A stretch of DNA of 64,000 nucleotides from Pseudomonas eucalypticola (GTDB taxonomy: Bacteria > Pseudomonadota > Gammaproteobacteria > Pseudomonadales > Pseudomonadaceae). Location of the stretch: the NCBI RefSeq assembly GCF_013374995.1, contig NZ_CP056030.1, positions 3,008,501 to 3,072,500 on the forward strand. The letters are read 5' to 3'. Positions 26,183-33,992 of this stretch are shown in pieces; the first letter of the stretch is position 1; every line of letters starts with the position of its first letter. The notes under the pieces are model-generated. The model saw only the letters and a program-made list of their open reading frames with translations, ran no database searches and was not told the origin of the DNA. Position numbers and translations under genes: made by a program.

Positions 26183-26208
26183 CTTCCCGAGCTTCGCCCG
26201 GTCCCACG
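26183..26208 (-). repeat. Single REP element (reverse) in a 304-bp gap
   Basis: CTTCCCGAGCTTCGCCCGGT plus CCCACGG is the inverted arm of the same REP unit as at 23647. The rest of the gap to the histidine kinase holds an inverted repeat GCACAC/GTGTGC (26401-26417) about 30 bp before the kinase start, and nothing else I recognise. Confidence 0.75.
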
Positions 26209-26447
26209 GGGAACAGATTGCCATCGCCTGCACCGCGGGCGGCTTTTGCGAGCTTGGCCCGACCCTGCAACTCCTGGTGCCGGCGCTGGTCATTGAGAGA
26301 CGGGCTGCCAGGGCAGGCAAGGTAGCGCTGGCGCAGGCGGCCTGCTCTTGGAATAATGAGCGGGGTCGGTTGATGCTCGCGCTCCCTGTCCGGAACTGGC
26401 GCACACGTTCGGTGTGCAAATAGCAGTCGCAACGCAACGGTGCGCAA

Positions 26448-28967
26448 TTGAACGACACGCTTACCCATCTTTCTCGCGAACAGCTCGAAACCGAAGTCCT
26501 GCGCCTGCGCCAGGCCCTGGCCACTACCCAGCACGAGGAAGTGGCGGTCCAGGAAGCCGAGGCGCGCTACGAACTGGCGGTGAAGGCCACCAACGACGCG
26601 GTGTGGGACTGGGACCTGCGCACCCAGCATGTGCAGTGGAACGACGCCCTGGAGCGTGCCTACGGCTATCCTCCGGCGGCCGTGGAAGCCACTGGTGAAT
26701 GGTGGCTGGAGCAGATCCACCCCGATGACCGCAAGGCCGTGCGGGCCTCCATTCACGCCGTCATCGACGGCACGGCTACCGACTGGTCGGCCGAATATCG
26801 CTTTCGCCGCCTCAATGGCTCCTATGCCGAGGTACTGGACCGCGGCTATGTCATTCGCGACGCCCAAGGGCGTGGCATACGCATGCTCGGCGCCATGCTG
26901 GACCTCACCCGCATGCGCACCGCCGAAGCGGCGTTGCGTCAGAGCGAGGAACGCTTCCGCACCATCCTGGAAACCATCGAGGCGGCCTTCGCCATCGTCC
27001 AGGTCAAGTTCGACGAAAACGATGACCCCGTGGATTACCGCTTCGTCGACGCCAACCCGGCCTTCGAACGCCAGGCCGGGGTCGACCTGCGCGGCAAATG
27101 GGTCACCGAGTTCGCCCCTGACCTGGAGCCGTTCTGGTTCCAGGCCTATGGCCACGTGGCCAAGACCGGCACCCCGGCCAATTTCGAAAGCTACGCCAAG
27201 AGTTTTCAGCGCTGGTTCGATGTGCGGGCGGTGCGCGTGGGCGATCCGGAAGACCGCCAGATCGCGATTTTCTTCAGCGACGTCACCGGTCGCCGGGACG
27301 CCGAGGAGCGCCTGCGCCGCAGCGAGACCGTGGCCCGGGAGAACATTGAGCGCGTGCAACTGGCCTTGGCGGCCGGGGCTATTTTCGGCACCTGGCACTG
27401 GGACCTGCCTAATGACAGCTTCACCGTGGACGAGGCCTTTGCCCGCGCATTCGGCCTGGACCCGGCCTTGGGTCGTGAGGGCTTGAGCCTGGAGCAGGTG
27501 GCCGCCACGGTACACCCGGAGGACCGCGAAGGGCTGCTGGCGGCCATCAGCGAGGTGGTCGCCCGGGGCGGGGCGTATGCGCATCAGTACCGCGTGCGGC
27601 GCGCCGACGGCCAGTATTACTGGATCGAGGCGAACGGGCGCGTCGACCATGCCGAGGACGGCACGCCACTGCGCTTTCCGGGCGTACTCATCGACGTCCA
27701 GGAGCGGCGTTCGGTGGAGGCTCAGCGTGACCTTGCCAACCAGGCCCTGCGCTCGCTCAACGAAACCCTGGAATTGCGGGTGGCCGAGCGCACCATTGAA
27801 CTGATGCAGGCAGAAGAAAAACTGCGTCAGTCGCAGAAAATGGAAGCGGTGGGGCAACTGACCGGCGGCCTGGCTCACGACTTCAACAACCTGCTGGCAG
27901 GAATATCCGGGGCGTTGGAGCTGATGAGCAGCCGCATCGCCCAAGGCCGTCTGAGCGCAGTGGACAAATACCTGGCCACCGCCCAGAGCGCCACCAAGCG
28001 CGCCGCGGCGTTGACCCACCGGTTGCTGGCATTCTCGCGCCGCCAGACCCTCGACCCGCGCCCCACCGACGTCAACGCCCTGATCGAGGGCATGACCGAA
28101 CTCATCCAGCGCACCGTGGGCCCCGCCATCGCTCTACGGACCGGCGGCGCCCCCGATTTATGGCCGGCACTGGTCGATGTCAGTCAACTGGAAAACGCGC
28201 TGTTGAACCTGTGCATCAACTCTCGTGACGCCATGCTGGGTGGCGGCTGCATCGACATCGTCACCGCCAACCGCTGGCTGGGGGCCCAGGAGGCAAAGGC
28301 GCTGGACCTGCCGGAGGGTCAGTACCTGACGTTATGCGTCGTCGATACCGGGACCGGCATGACCACTGAGGTCATGGGCAAGATTTTCGACCCGTTTTTC
28401 ACCACCAAGCCCATTGGCCAGGGTACGGGCCTGGGGCTGTCGATGATCTATGGGTTCGCCAAGCAGTCGGGCGGCCAGGTGCGCGTGGAGTCGGTGGTGG
28501 GCGAGGGCACGACCATGACCCTCTTCCTGCCTCGCTACCATGGCCAGCCGGCCCCGCACGAAGACGTCGAGCTGGCCGTGAACGTCGCCGCCAGCGCCGA
28601 GGGGGAAACCATCCTGGTCGTGGACGACGAACCGACAGTGCGCATGCTGTTGACCGATCTGCTCAAGGACCTGAGGTACACCGTGCTCGAAGCCGCCGAC
28701 AGCGTCGAAGGGCTGAAGGTACTGCGCTCTGACGCGCGCATCGACCTGCTGATTACCGACGTGGGGTTGCCGGGTGGCATGAATGGACGGCAGATGGCGG
28801 ACGCGGCGCGCGAGACGCGCCCGGGCCTGGTGACGCTGTTCATTACCGGTTATGCCGAGAGTGCCGCCATCGGTGACGGGCACCTGGCGGCAGGCATGCA
28901 TGTGCTGACCAAGCCATTCGCGATGGATACCCTGACCGCGCGGGTACGCGAATTGATGGGTAGCTAG
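26448..28967 (+). CDS. Hybrid sensor histidine kinase with three PAS domains and a receiver
   Basis: 839 residues with no transmembrane segment, so a cytoplasmic sensor. Three PAS modules: about 40-160 (VWDWDLRTQHVQWNDALERAYGY), 170-290 and 300-425 (FGTWHWDLPNDSFTVDEAFARAF). A linker coiled coil (SLNETLELRVAERTIELMQAEEKL) leads to the H-box GGLAHDFNNLLAG with phospho-acceptor H477. The ATPase domain follows with VVDTGTGM and GTGLGLSMIYGF. The C-terminal receiver has VVDDE and phospho-acceptor D771 (LLITDVGLP). The start is a TTG with a poor ribosome site; no ATG or GTG in frame is better placed. No response-regulator gene is adjacent. Confidence 0.9.
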   Translation: MNDTLTHLSREQLETEVLRLRQALATTQHEEVAVQEAEARYELAVKATNDAVWDWDLRTQHVQWNDALERAYGYPPAAVEATGEWWLEQIHPDDRKAVRASIHAVIDGTATDWSAEYRFRRLNGSYAEVLDRGYVIRDAQGRGIRMLGAMLDLTRMRTAEAALRQSEERFRTILETIEAAFAIVQVKFDENDDPVDYRFVDANPAFERQAGVDLRGKWVTEFAPDLEPFWFQAYGHVAKTGTPANFESYAKSFQRWFDVRAVRVGDPEDRQIAIFFSDVTGRRDAEERLRRSETVARENIERVQLALAAGAIFGTWHWDLPNDSFTVDEAFARAFGLDPALGREGLSLEQVAATVHPEDREGLLAAISEVVARGGAYAHQYRVRRADGQYYWIEANGRVDHAEDGTPLRFPGVLIDVQERRSVEAQRDLANQALRSLNETLELRVAERTIELMQAEEKLRQSQKMEAVGQLTGGLAHDFNNLLAGISGALELMSSRIAQGRLSAVDKYLATAQSATKRAAALTHRLLAFSRRQTLDPRPTDVNALIEGMTELIQRTVGPAIALRTGGAPDLWPALVDVSQLENALLNLCINSRDAMLGGGCIDIVTANRWLGAQEAKALDLPEGQYLTLCVVDTGTGMTTEVMGKIFDPFFTTKPIGQGTGLGLSMIYGFAKQSGGQVRVESVVGEGTTMTLFLPRYHGQPAPHEDVELAVNVAASAEGETILVVDDEPTVRMLLTDLLKDLRYTVLEAADSVEGLKVLRSDARIDLLITDVGLPGGMNGRQMADAARETRPGLVTLFITGYAESAAIGDGHLAAGMHVLTKPFAMDTLTARVRELMGS

Positions 28968-28987
28968 CAGCGGCCGCAAGGCCGCTG
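28968..28987. terminator. Hairpin between convergent genes
   Basis: CAGCGGCC, loop GCAA, GGCCGCTG: a perfect 8-bp stem with a stable tetraloop immediately after the kinase stop codon and 12 bp past the stop of the opposing gene. Probably ends both transcripts. Confidence 0.55.
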
Positions 28988-28999
28988 CCGGTGAGGCCG

Positions 29000-29329
29000 T
29001 CAGCAGTACTGGTCGATGACCTTGACCTGCTGCGCCTGGCGGGCTTCAGGCCACTGATCTTCGAGGGTGTGCAGCACTCGGCCAATGAATTCCCGGTCCG
29101 CCGCGGCCTTGCGGCCAATGTAGCCCTGGCCCCGGCGGTAGGTGCGCAAACGGGCGCGCATGGTCGGCTTGCTCTGCTCGAATTCGGCCTCGCCGGCATG
29201 GCGTGCCATCCCATCGATATGAACTTCGCCCGATTCGCAGACCCACAGGATGTGGTTGTCCAGGGTGTCCTTGCGCGAGGCGAACAATTGAGCCAGTTCT
29301 TCAATGGTAGGTTGATTGTTCAAGTTCAT
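29000..29329 (-). CDS. Conserved hypothetical protein
   Basis: 109 residues, acidic and soluble, without signal peptide or membrane segment: an N-terminal helix TIEELAQLFASRKDTLDNHILWVCESGEVHIDG, a middle part rich in Arg (MRARLRTYRRGQGYIGRKAA), and an end WPEARQAQQVKVIDQYC. Coding bias matches the neighbours and a GGGGG-rich stretch precedes the ATG. I do not recognise a domain. It converges on the hybrid kinase. Confidence 0.65.
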   Translation of the reverse strand: MNLNNQPTIEELAQLFASRKDTLDNHILWVCESGEVHIDGMARHAGEAEFEQSKPTMRARLRTYRRGQGYIGRKAAADREFIGRVLHTLEDQWPEARQAQQVKVIDQYC

Positions 29330-29844
29330 GAGTAAGCCCCCTTCGACTGTTATTCCATTGTGTAGGTGATGAGTTCAAACATGGGCCCCAATCGGCCATT
29401 GCACTGCGCTGCACGGTGTGAACACCGGGTGCAGAGGTCAGGGCGGGATGTGTGTAGCGTTGATGGAAAGTGACTACAGCAGCAAGGAAGGCGTGCGGAA
29501 CCCGGGATGTCACGGACGACGGTACGGCTGTCAGCCACAAGCATCTTGAGATCGTCTCGCCAGCCGGGTGCCCCATGCGGGCGGCCTGCTGGTCAGCTTT
29601 TCATCAATCTGCCTTGTGGGCAGTACCCATCACGCAACCGGACGACGGCTTGTCGGCTGGCTTTTGACACCCTTTACCTGGGCTCCCGATCGGGGAGACG
29701 GCCTCACTATGCAAGGCGCAGGAATGGCCGTCAATACTTTTTGTAGTGATTTTTTTCTAGCACTACATATTTTTTGGAGGGAACCCGTGTTCATCGGGGT
29801 GGCGAGCAAAAGAGCGACCGCAGGGCTTGAAACTGACCCTTGGG
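29330..29844. other. 515-bp gap without a recognisable gene
   Basis: Short open frames cross this stretch on both strands but none has a convincing ribosome site plus protein-like sequence. The only structures I see are GTAGTG/CACTAC arms around a T-rich loop (29743-29766), followed by A/T-rich sequence and a GGAGGG, and a small hairpin CTCCC/GGGAG (about 29682-29696). A small RNA ending at 29766-29777 is possible but unsupported. Confidence 0.4.
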
Positions 29845-30069
29845 TCACGCCAATTGCAGCCACCGCACGTCGCTCAAACCCGCCGCCATCGCCTGTTGCT
29901 GCCAGCACTCCTTGCCCTCATTGAGCACCTCAAGGCCCAGGCCGGTGCCTGCGTGCAGCGCGGCGTAGTACCAGGCGTCGGCGTCGGTCATCAAGGTATC
30001 CCGTTGCAGGAAGTGATGAGGCCGACCGTGGAGGCAGTAGCGGATTTCGAAACGGTGCAGCGTAAGCAT
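29845..30069 (-). CDS. Small conserved hypothetical protein
   Basis: 74 residues: MLTLHRFEIRYCLHGRPHHFLQ, then MTDADAWYYAALHAGTGL and a C-terminal WQQQAMAAGLSDVRWLQLA. The start has a GGGAG element at a usable distance. The layout (short N-terminal strand, DAWYYAALHAG helix, C-terminal VRWLQ) resembles small uncharacterised proteins common in Pseudomonas genomes, but I cannot assign a function. No signal peptide. Confidence 0.6.
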   Translation of the reverse strand: MLTLHRFEIRYCLHGRPHHFLQRDTLMTDADAWYYAALHAGTGLGLEVLNEGKECWQQQAMAAGLSDVRWLQLA

Positions 30070-30198
30070 GACCAGAAAACTCCCTAATATCGGGGGTCAG
30101 ACATAACGGCAAAAGGCCAGTTCCATGGAAAGGTAACAAGTTTCTCACAATGGGCGCCTCGCTAGGTTTTGCGGGCGCTATACCGGCCGTGACCCGTG

Positions 30199-30789
30199 TC
30201 AGGCATTGCGGTCGGTGAGCGTCTTGATCGTCCCCGTGCCGACCAGCCTGCCATTGAGCCGGATGGCAAATATTTCACCGGCCCTTAACGTCGACGGCCG
30301 CACCAATCGAAACTCGGCCCCCTCGACTCGGTCTTCTGGTTGCAGGTTTTCCTGCCCGTCGGGCAAGCGTATTTCGGCGGTAACGACATAAGTCGGAAAA
30401 AGCAATTCGGCCCTGGCGTTATTGTTCAACACTGCGCTGGCTTCAAGATCACCCATAAATCTTGCATATAAGCTGACGGTCTCAGGCGTCGCAAGGAGGC
30501 TTCCTCGCAGAGGTTCGGATACGGAGAGTGGCAGGTAAATATCGACTTCCGCTGATGATTCGCAAGCCTGCTCCTTTTCGACGTTATTGAGGAAGATACC
30601 CAGGCAGGTAGTGTGCTGCCTGGCATAGTCACTCACCCATTCAACCACTTGACCCTTGCTGACGCAGCCCTGCAGGACGTGGCCAGACACTACGATCATG
30701 CCGGGCGGGCCAAAACTGCGCGTGATTCGCATAGCGAAATCCGAGCGATTTTCCTTGTTTCCATTCAGGGGAGGCTGTGCGGTGCTCAT
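30199..30789 (-). CDS. EF-Tu domain II/III-like protein lacking the GTPase domain
   Basis: 196 residues that align with the last two domains of elongation factor Tu. Residues about 18-105 correspond to domain II (FAMRITRSFGPPGMIVVSGHVLQGCVSKGQVVEWV, compare [25 protein letters not shown] in EF-Tu). Residues about 108-192 correspond to domain III (LFPTYVVTAEIRLPDG, EDRVEGAEFRLVRP, GEIFAIRLNGRLVGTGTI, compare [20 protein letters not shown]). There is no P-loop, no G domain and no remnant of one upstream. The Thr of EF-Tu that is phosphorylated by Doc (T382, in GRTVGAG) is Leu here (GRLVGTG). A GAGGAG site precedes the ATG, so it is a genuine gene rather than a broken tuf. Function unknown. Confidence 0.8.
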   Translation of the reverse strand: MSTAQPPLNGNKENRSDFAMRITRSFGPPGMIVVSGHVLQGCVSKGQVVEWVSDYARQHTTCLGIFLNNVEKEQACESSAEVDIYLPLSVSEPLRGSLLATPETVSLYARFMGDLEASAVLNNNARAELLFPTYVVTAEIRLPDGQENLQPEDRVEGAEFRLVRPSTLRAGEIFAIRLNGRLVGTGTIKTLTDRNA

Positions 30790-31428
30790 GGCTGTTTCTC
30801 CTCATTCAGGCCCCCGGTTCGGGCGCCGTGGCTGGAAATGGTCGAGCACATTCGCTGCCCTGTAACCTGTCAAAACTAGCAGTTCCCTCCGTCATATTTA
30901 TGGCGGCATATGTAAGTTCCATGAATAGCGTCGATAACTCGACGAAAGGCATGGTTTTTTCGCTATGGGAGATAGGTGCATTTGAGAGTCGCTGCTAATC
31001 TCAAGCCTGCTCCGCATCGTGTCGATGCCGGGCGCGCAGGGACGCACACGCAGTGCAGCAGCGGTTATGCGGCGGGGCGGTGGAGTTCCCTGACCGGCCG
31101 GTGGGCCGCGCGGTGCTTCAGCGCTACCTGGGCGTATGAAGCTGCCAAGTCAAGGATGAGCCAGCCCGTGCCATGCCATCAGAGCCGTCACGAACGGAGC
31201 AACGGGACTGGTTTTACTTCGCTGCCTTACACCTCGCCTGCCGTAGAGGTTTGAGCTCAAGGATGGACCGACACTGCATCAGCCGTGGGTGGACTGACAC
31301 CATCGACGCATTGTCTTGCTTCACGCCTGCCTGAGAATTGCGCGAATACGTTGCCCCAGCGGGGCGCGTGGCTGCCTGGTAGGCGGCTTCGAACAACCAT
31401 GAATCATGACAGAGTTGGGGAGACGAGC
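30790..31428. other. 639-bp gap without a recognisable gene
   Basis: Neither strand has an open frame with both a ribosome site and protein-like composition. I searched the strand upstream of the EF-Tu-like gene for P-loop or G-domain remnants and saw none. The last 40 bp hold the GGGGAGA ribosome site of the next gene. The promoter(s) of both flanking genes must be here. Confidence 0.4.
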
Positions 31429-32181
31429 ATGCAATACACCACGTTCAGCGATGAAGAAATCAAAACACTGGCCCAGTCGATCGACCAGCAGGGCTACGCG
31501 GTGCTGCCCGCCTGGGCCAGCCCGGCGGAGCTGGAAGAAGTGCAGGGGCTGGTGAAGCGCTCGGTGCAGGAGGCCGGCAACAGCTACGTGGCGCTGACCG
31601 GCCATCAGGCCGTGGCGGGTACGCTGCTGCAGGAGTGGGGGCGGTCACCGGTGCTGCTGGACCTGTGCAAGCGCATCGTTGCGTACGCCACCGGGCGCGC
31701 GGCCAATGATAGCGAAGAAGGTATTCATCAGGTGTTGCGCTGCCTGGTGGGCGACACCGGGCGGCGTGAGTCGATGATTTTTCACTACGACTCCTTCGTG
31801 CTGACCACCATCATGCCAGTGTGCATGCCTGACGGCGCCAAGGGTGACTTGTTGATGTTGCCGAGCAAGCGGCCGCTGCGGGGCAGCTACGCCATGAACC
31901 TGATCGACAAGCTCAGGGTGGACAACCGCTGGAGCCAGCGCCATCTGGTCAAGGCGTGGGAGAAGGGCAGCAGCCGTTTCACCCAGGTGGCCATGGAGCC
32001 TGGCAACATGTACTTGTTCTGGGGCTACCGGTCGCTGCACACCAACCTTCCGGCCGACCCCAACGGCATTCGTGCCACGGCCGTTTTCCATTACGACAAC
32101 CTGCACGGTGCCAGTTCGCTGGCCGGGCGCATTCGGTCATCCCTGGCCTACGTCAGGCCGCGGCGCCGGGCGATGGTATGA
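31429..32181 (+). CDS. Putative Fe(II)/2-oxoglutarate-dependent oxygenase (phytanoyl-CoA hydroxylase-like)
   Basis: 250 residues. The N-terminus (EEIKTLAQSIDQQGYAVLPAWASPAELEEVQGLV) is the typical helix-strand opening of this superfamily. A facial-triad HxD is present in MIFHYDSFVLTTIMPV, the distal His in WGYRSLHTNLP, and the 2OG-binding Arg in GIRATAVFHYDN. The intervening strand MEPGNMYLFWGYRS is as expected. GGGGAGA precedes the ATG. It has no pathway neighbours and no signal peptide; substrate unknown. The assignment rests on motif order and could be to a diverged relative. Confidence 0.68.
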   Translation: MQYTTFSDEEIKTLAQSIDQQGYAVLPAWASPAELEEVQGLVKRSVQEAGNSYVALTGHQAVAGTLLQEWGRSPVLLDLCKRIVAYATGRAANDSEEGIHQVLRCLVGDTGRRESMIFHYDSFVLTTIMPVCMPDGAKGDLLMLPSKRPLRGSYAMNLIDKLRVDNRWSQRHLVKAWEKGSSRFTQVAMEPGNMYLFWGYRSLHTNLPADPNGIRATAVFHYDNLHGASSLAGRIRSSLAYVRPRRRAMV

Positions 32182-32191
32182 GGCTCGGCGC

Positions 32192-32503
32192 TCAGGGCGC
32201 CAGGCGTTCTTCCAGGCAGTCGCTACCGCCCATGTCGAACTCGCGGCAGATCAACGGGCGCTGCCGGTAGATGCTGCAGCTCATGGTGCGCCGGTCCAGG
32301 GCCGCGCACCAGCCGTCGTCCAGGCGCGCCATGGTCTGCGAGCCCCAGTCATCGGTGGCGATGAAGCGCTCGGGCACGCCGGTGTCGGTGATCAGCATCA
32401 CCTCCAGGCGGCAGCATTTGGCCGCGCAGGTGTCGCAGGTGACGGTGGGGTCGATGGCCGGAAGCGAGTGTAACGCGATCAAGGGCAGGGTCCTGGGTGG
32501 CAT
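32192..32503 (-). CDS. YkgJ family cysteine cluster protein
   Basis: 103 residues with the CxxCxxxCC cluster (VTCDTCAAKCCRLEV) and a second set of Cys in WCAALDRRTMSCSIYRQRPLICREFDMGGSDC, the standard pattern of the YkgJ/UPF0153 family, thought to bind zinc or an iron-sulfur cluster. The start is uncertain: I chose MPPRTLPLIALHSLPAIDP, but the ribosome site is poor, and an upstream ATG at 32533 is possible. It converges on the oxygenase gene with a 10-bp gap. Confidence 0.82.
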   Translation of the reverse strand: MPPRTLPLIALHSLPAIDPTVTCDTCAAKCCRLEVMLITDTGVPERFIATDDWGSQTMARLDDGWCAALDRRTMSCSIYRQRPLICREFDMGGSDCLEERLAP

Positions 32504-32690
32504 GAGCCATGAGGGTACCGACTGCCGGGCCATTCACAAAGCATTGGTTGCGAGCGTTCGTTGAATCCCGACCAATTGTCGAGCGATGCTCACGGTTTGT
32601 CGGGTTTTTGCCGTGGATCGCACTTTTCGCCGTTTTGCCCCTCTATAGGTCGCTGTCGCCGTTCTTCATTCGCCCTGACCCGACCTGCCG

Positions 32691-33422
32691 ATGCGTTGCG
32701 TACTGACCCGTATTTTCACTTTCAGCCTGTTCTCGGCCCTGCTGCTCGCGGGCCAAGGGTGCAGCCGCCAGACCGGCCAGGACATTGCGACCCAGCTGGG
32801 CAATGGCAAGCCTGACGAATTCTTCCAGACCAGTGTCGACCGCATGACCACCCTGGCCATGCATGACAACCTGCAGAGCCTGTACCTGCTGATGAACAAG
32901 CTGTACCTGCGCAACCCGGCGCAGTGGCAGCGTTCGGGTTTCCTCGATGCAGCCACCGCCGAGCGGCAAGTGCGCCAGGCCATCGAGCAGCAGAAGCCGT
33001 TACCGCAGTTGGGTGGGCGCAAGGACCTGGCGGCATTGAGCTACGCCTTGAGCCCCGACTTTCTGGGCGACCGGGTGGGGGCGTTCATCTATGCCATCGG
33101 CAGCATGCTGGTGACCGCTCACGGCAACCGCACCACCTTCTACATGACCGACAGCCTCAACCCGACCTTCATCAACAACGCTGCGCGCAACATCGAGAAG
33201 GCAACCTGGTTGCTCAGCCAGCGCCAGAATGCCCAGGGCGAACCGCTGCTGTTTTCCAACGCCATCTCGGAAGAGGGCAGCAACCTGAGTTTCGCCACCG
33301 AGTTCGGCAAGATCGTGGCGCGCCTGGACCTGGTCACGCAGATGCTGGATGAACGCTATCGTCGGATAGGCCTCAACTACGCCCAGAGCCTGTTGTTCCT
33401 CAACTTTCTGCCCGTGCAATAA
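32691..33422 (+). CDS. Hypothetical exported protein, possible lipoprotein
   Basis: 243 residues. The N-terminus is a signal peptide (LTRIFTFSLFSALLLAGQGC) with a Cys that could be lipid-modified, although Gln at -2 makes the lipobox atypical. The mature part is helical, with repeated pattern YLLMNKLYLRNPAQW, SYALSPDFLGDRVGAFIYAIGSMLVTAHGNRTTFYMTD, and NAARNIEKATWLLSQRQ. Homologous-looking proteins are common in Pseudomonas but I know no function. The next gene converges on it. Confidence 0.75.
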   Translation: MRCVLTRIFTFSLFSALLLAGQGCSRQTGQDIATQLGNGKPDEFFQTSVDRMTTLAMHDNLQSLYLLMNKLYLRNPAQWQRSGFLDAATAERQVRQAIEQQKPLPQLGGRKDLAALSYALSPDFLGDRVGAFIYAIGSMLVTAHGNRTTFYMTDSLNPTFINNAARNIEKATWLLSQRQNAQGEPLLFSNAISEEGSNLSFATEFGKIVARLDLVTQMLDERYRRIGLNYAQSLLFLNFLPVQ

Positions 33423-33455
33423 GCGCCGAGCGCTGCCTGCCCAGCAAGGACAGGC

Positions 33456-33956
33456 TCACGCCAGCAACCGGGCCGTCAGGTACAGGCCCACCGCGAACAC
33501 GACGTGGCCGACCACGTTGAGCAACCGCGCCAGGGCCGGGTTGGCGGCGCCCGAACAGGCGATGCCGACGCCCATGCCCGGCTGCAGGATGAACCACCCC
33601 GCGCCCACGGTCACCAGGCCAACGATCAGCGCTGGCGCGAAGCTGGGCGCCGCCGCCCAGCCCAAGCCCCAGATGAGCAGCAACGCGGCGGCGAACACCA
33701 CGCCGGTGACGTAGTGCATCGCCCAGCCGATGGCCCGTTCGCGCGGCACTGGCGTGGAGGCAGCGATGCCCTGGCGGTGGACGAAGTGGCCACGGGGCAA
33801 GCCGGCGAACCAACGCCCCACCAGGTGCCAGGGCGGAACGGGTAGGCCAAAGACCTTGTTCAGCAGCAGGTTCCACAGGTCCAGCAACGCGGTGGCGCCG
33901 GCGCCGAAAACGACCGACAGGGCAACGAAAGCAAGCATCAGGGGTATCCTTTCCAT
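33456..33956 (-). CDS. DUF2938 family membrane protein
   Basis: 166 residues with four hydrophobic segments (about 5-27, 75-100, 105-127, 140-163). The DUF2938 pattern includes GAGATALLDLWNLLLN, VGRWFAGLPRGHFVH, AIGWAMHYVTGVVFAAALL and FILQPGMGVGIACSGAANP. An inner-membrane protein of unknown function. It follows topB on the same strand with a 36-bp gap and could be co-transcribed with it. Confidence 0.85.
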   Translation of the reverse strand: MERIPLMLAFVALSVVFGAGATALLDLWNLLLNKVFGLPVPPWHLVGRWFAGLPRGHFVHRQGIAASTPVPRERAIGWAMHYVTGVVFAAALLLIWGLGWAAAPSFAPALIVGLVTVGAGWFILQPGMGVGIACSGAANPALARLLNVVGHVVFAVGLYLTARLLA

Positions 33957-33992
33957 TCAACGGTGGGCCAGACGATATCAGGTTTGCGCCTG

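Noticed and set aside
29743..29766. Possible small-RNA terminator (GTAGTG/CACTAC)
   Set aside because: Only 6-bp arms around a 12-nt T-rich loop, and no promoter recognised upstream; kept as a remark in the gap entry only.
29568..29924. 118-codon open frame on the + strand in the 29.3-29.8 kb gap
   Set aside because: No ribosome site; the second half is antisense to the small gene at 29845-30069; composition unlike neighbours.
30199..30789. EF-Tu-like gene as a truncated tuf pseudogene
   Set aside because: It has its own start and ribosome site, an intact frame, strongly diverged sequence and no G-domain remnant upstream; decay of a recent tuf copy would look different.
30976..31254. 92-codon open frame in the gap before the Fe/2OG oxygenase
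   Set aside because: No start signal, basic low-complexity product, no family resemblance.
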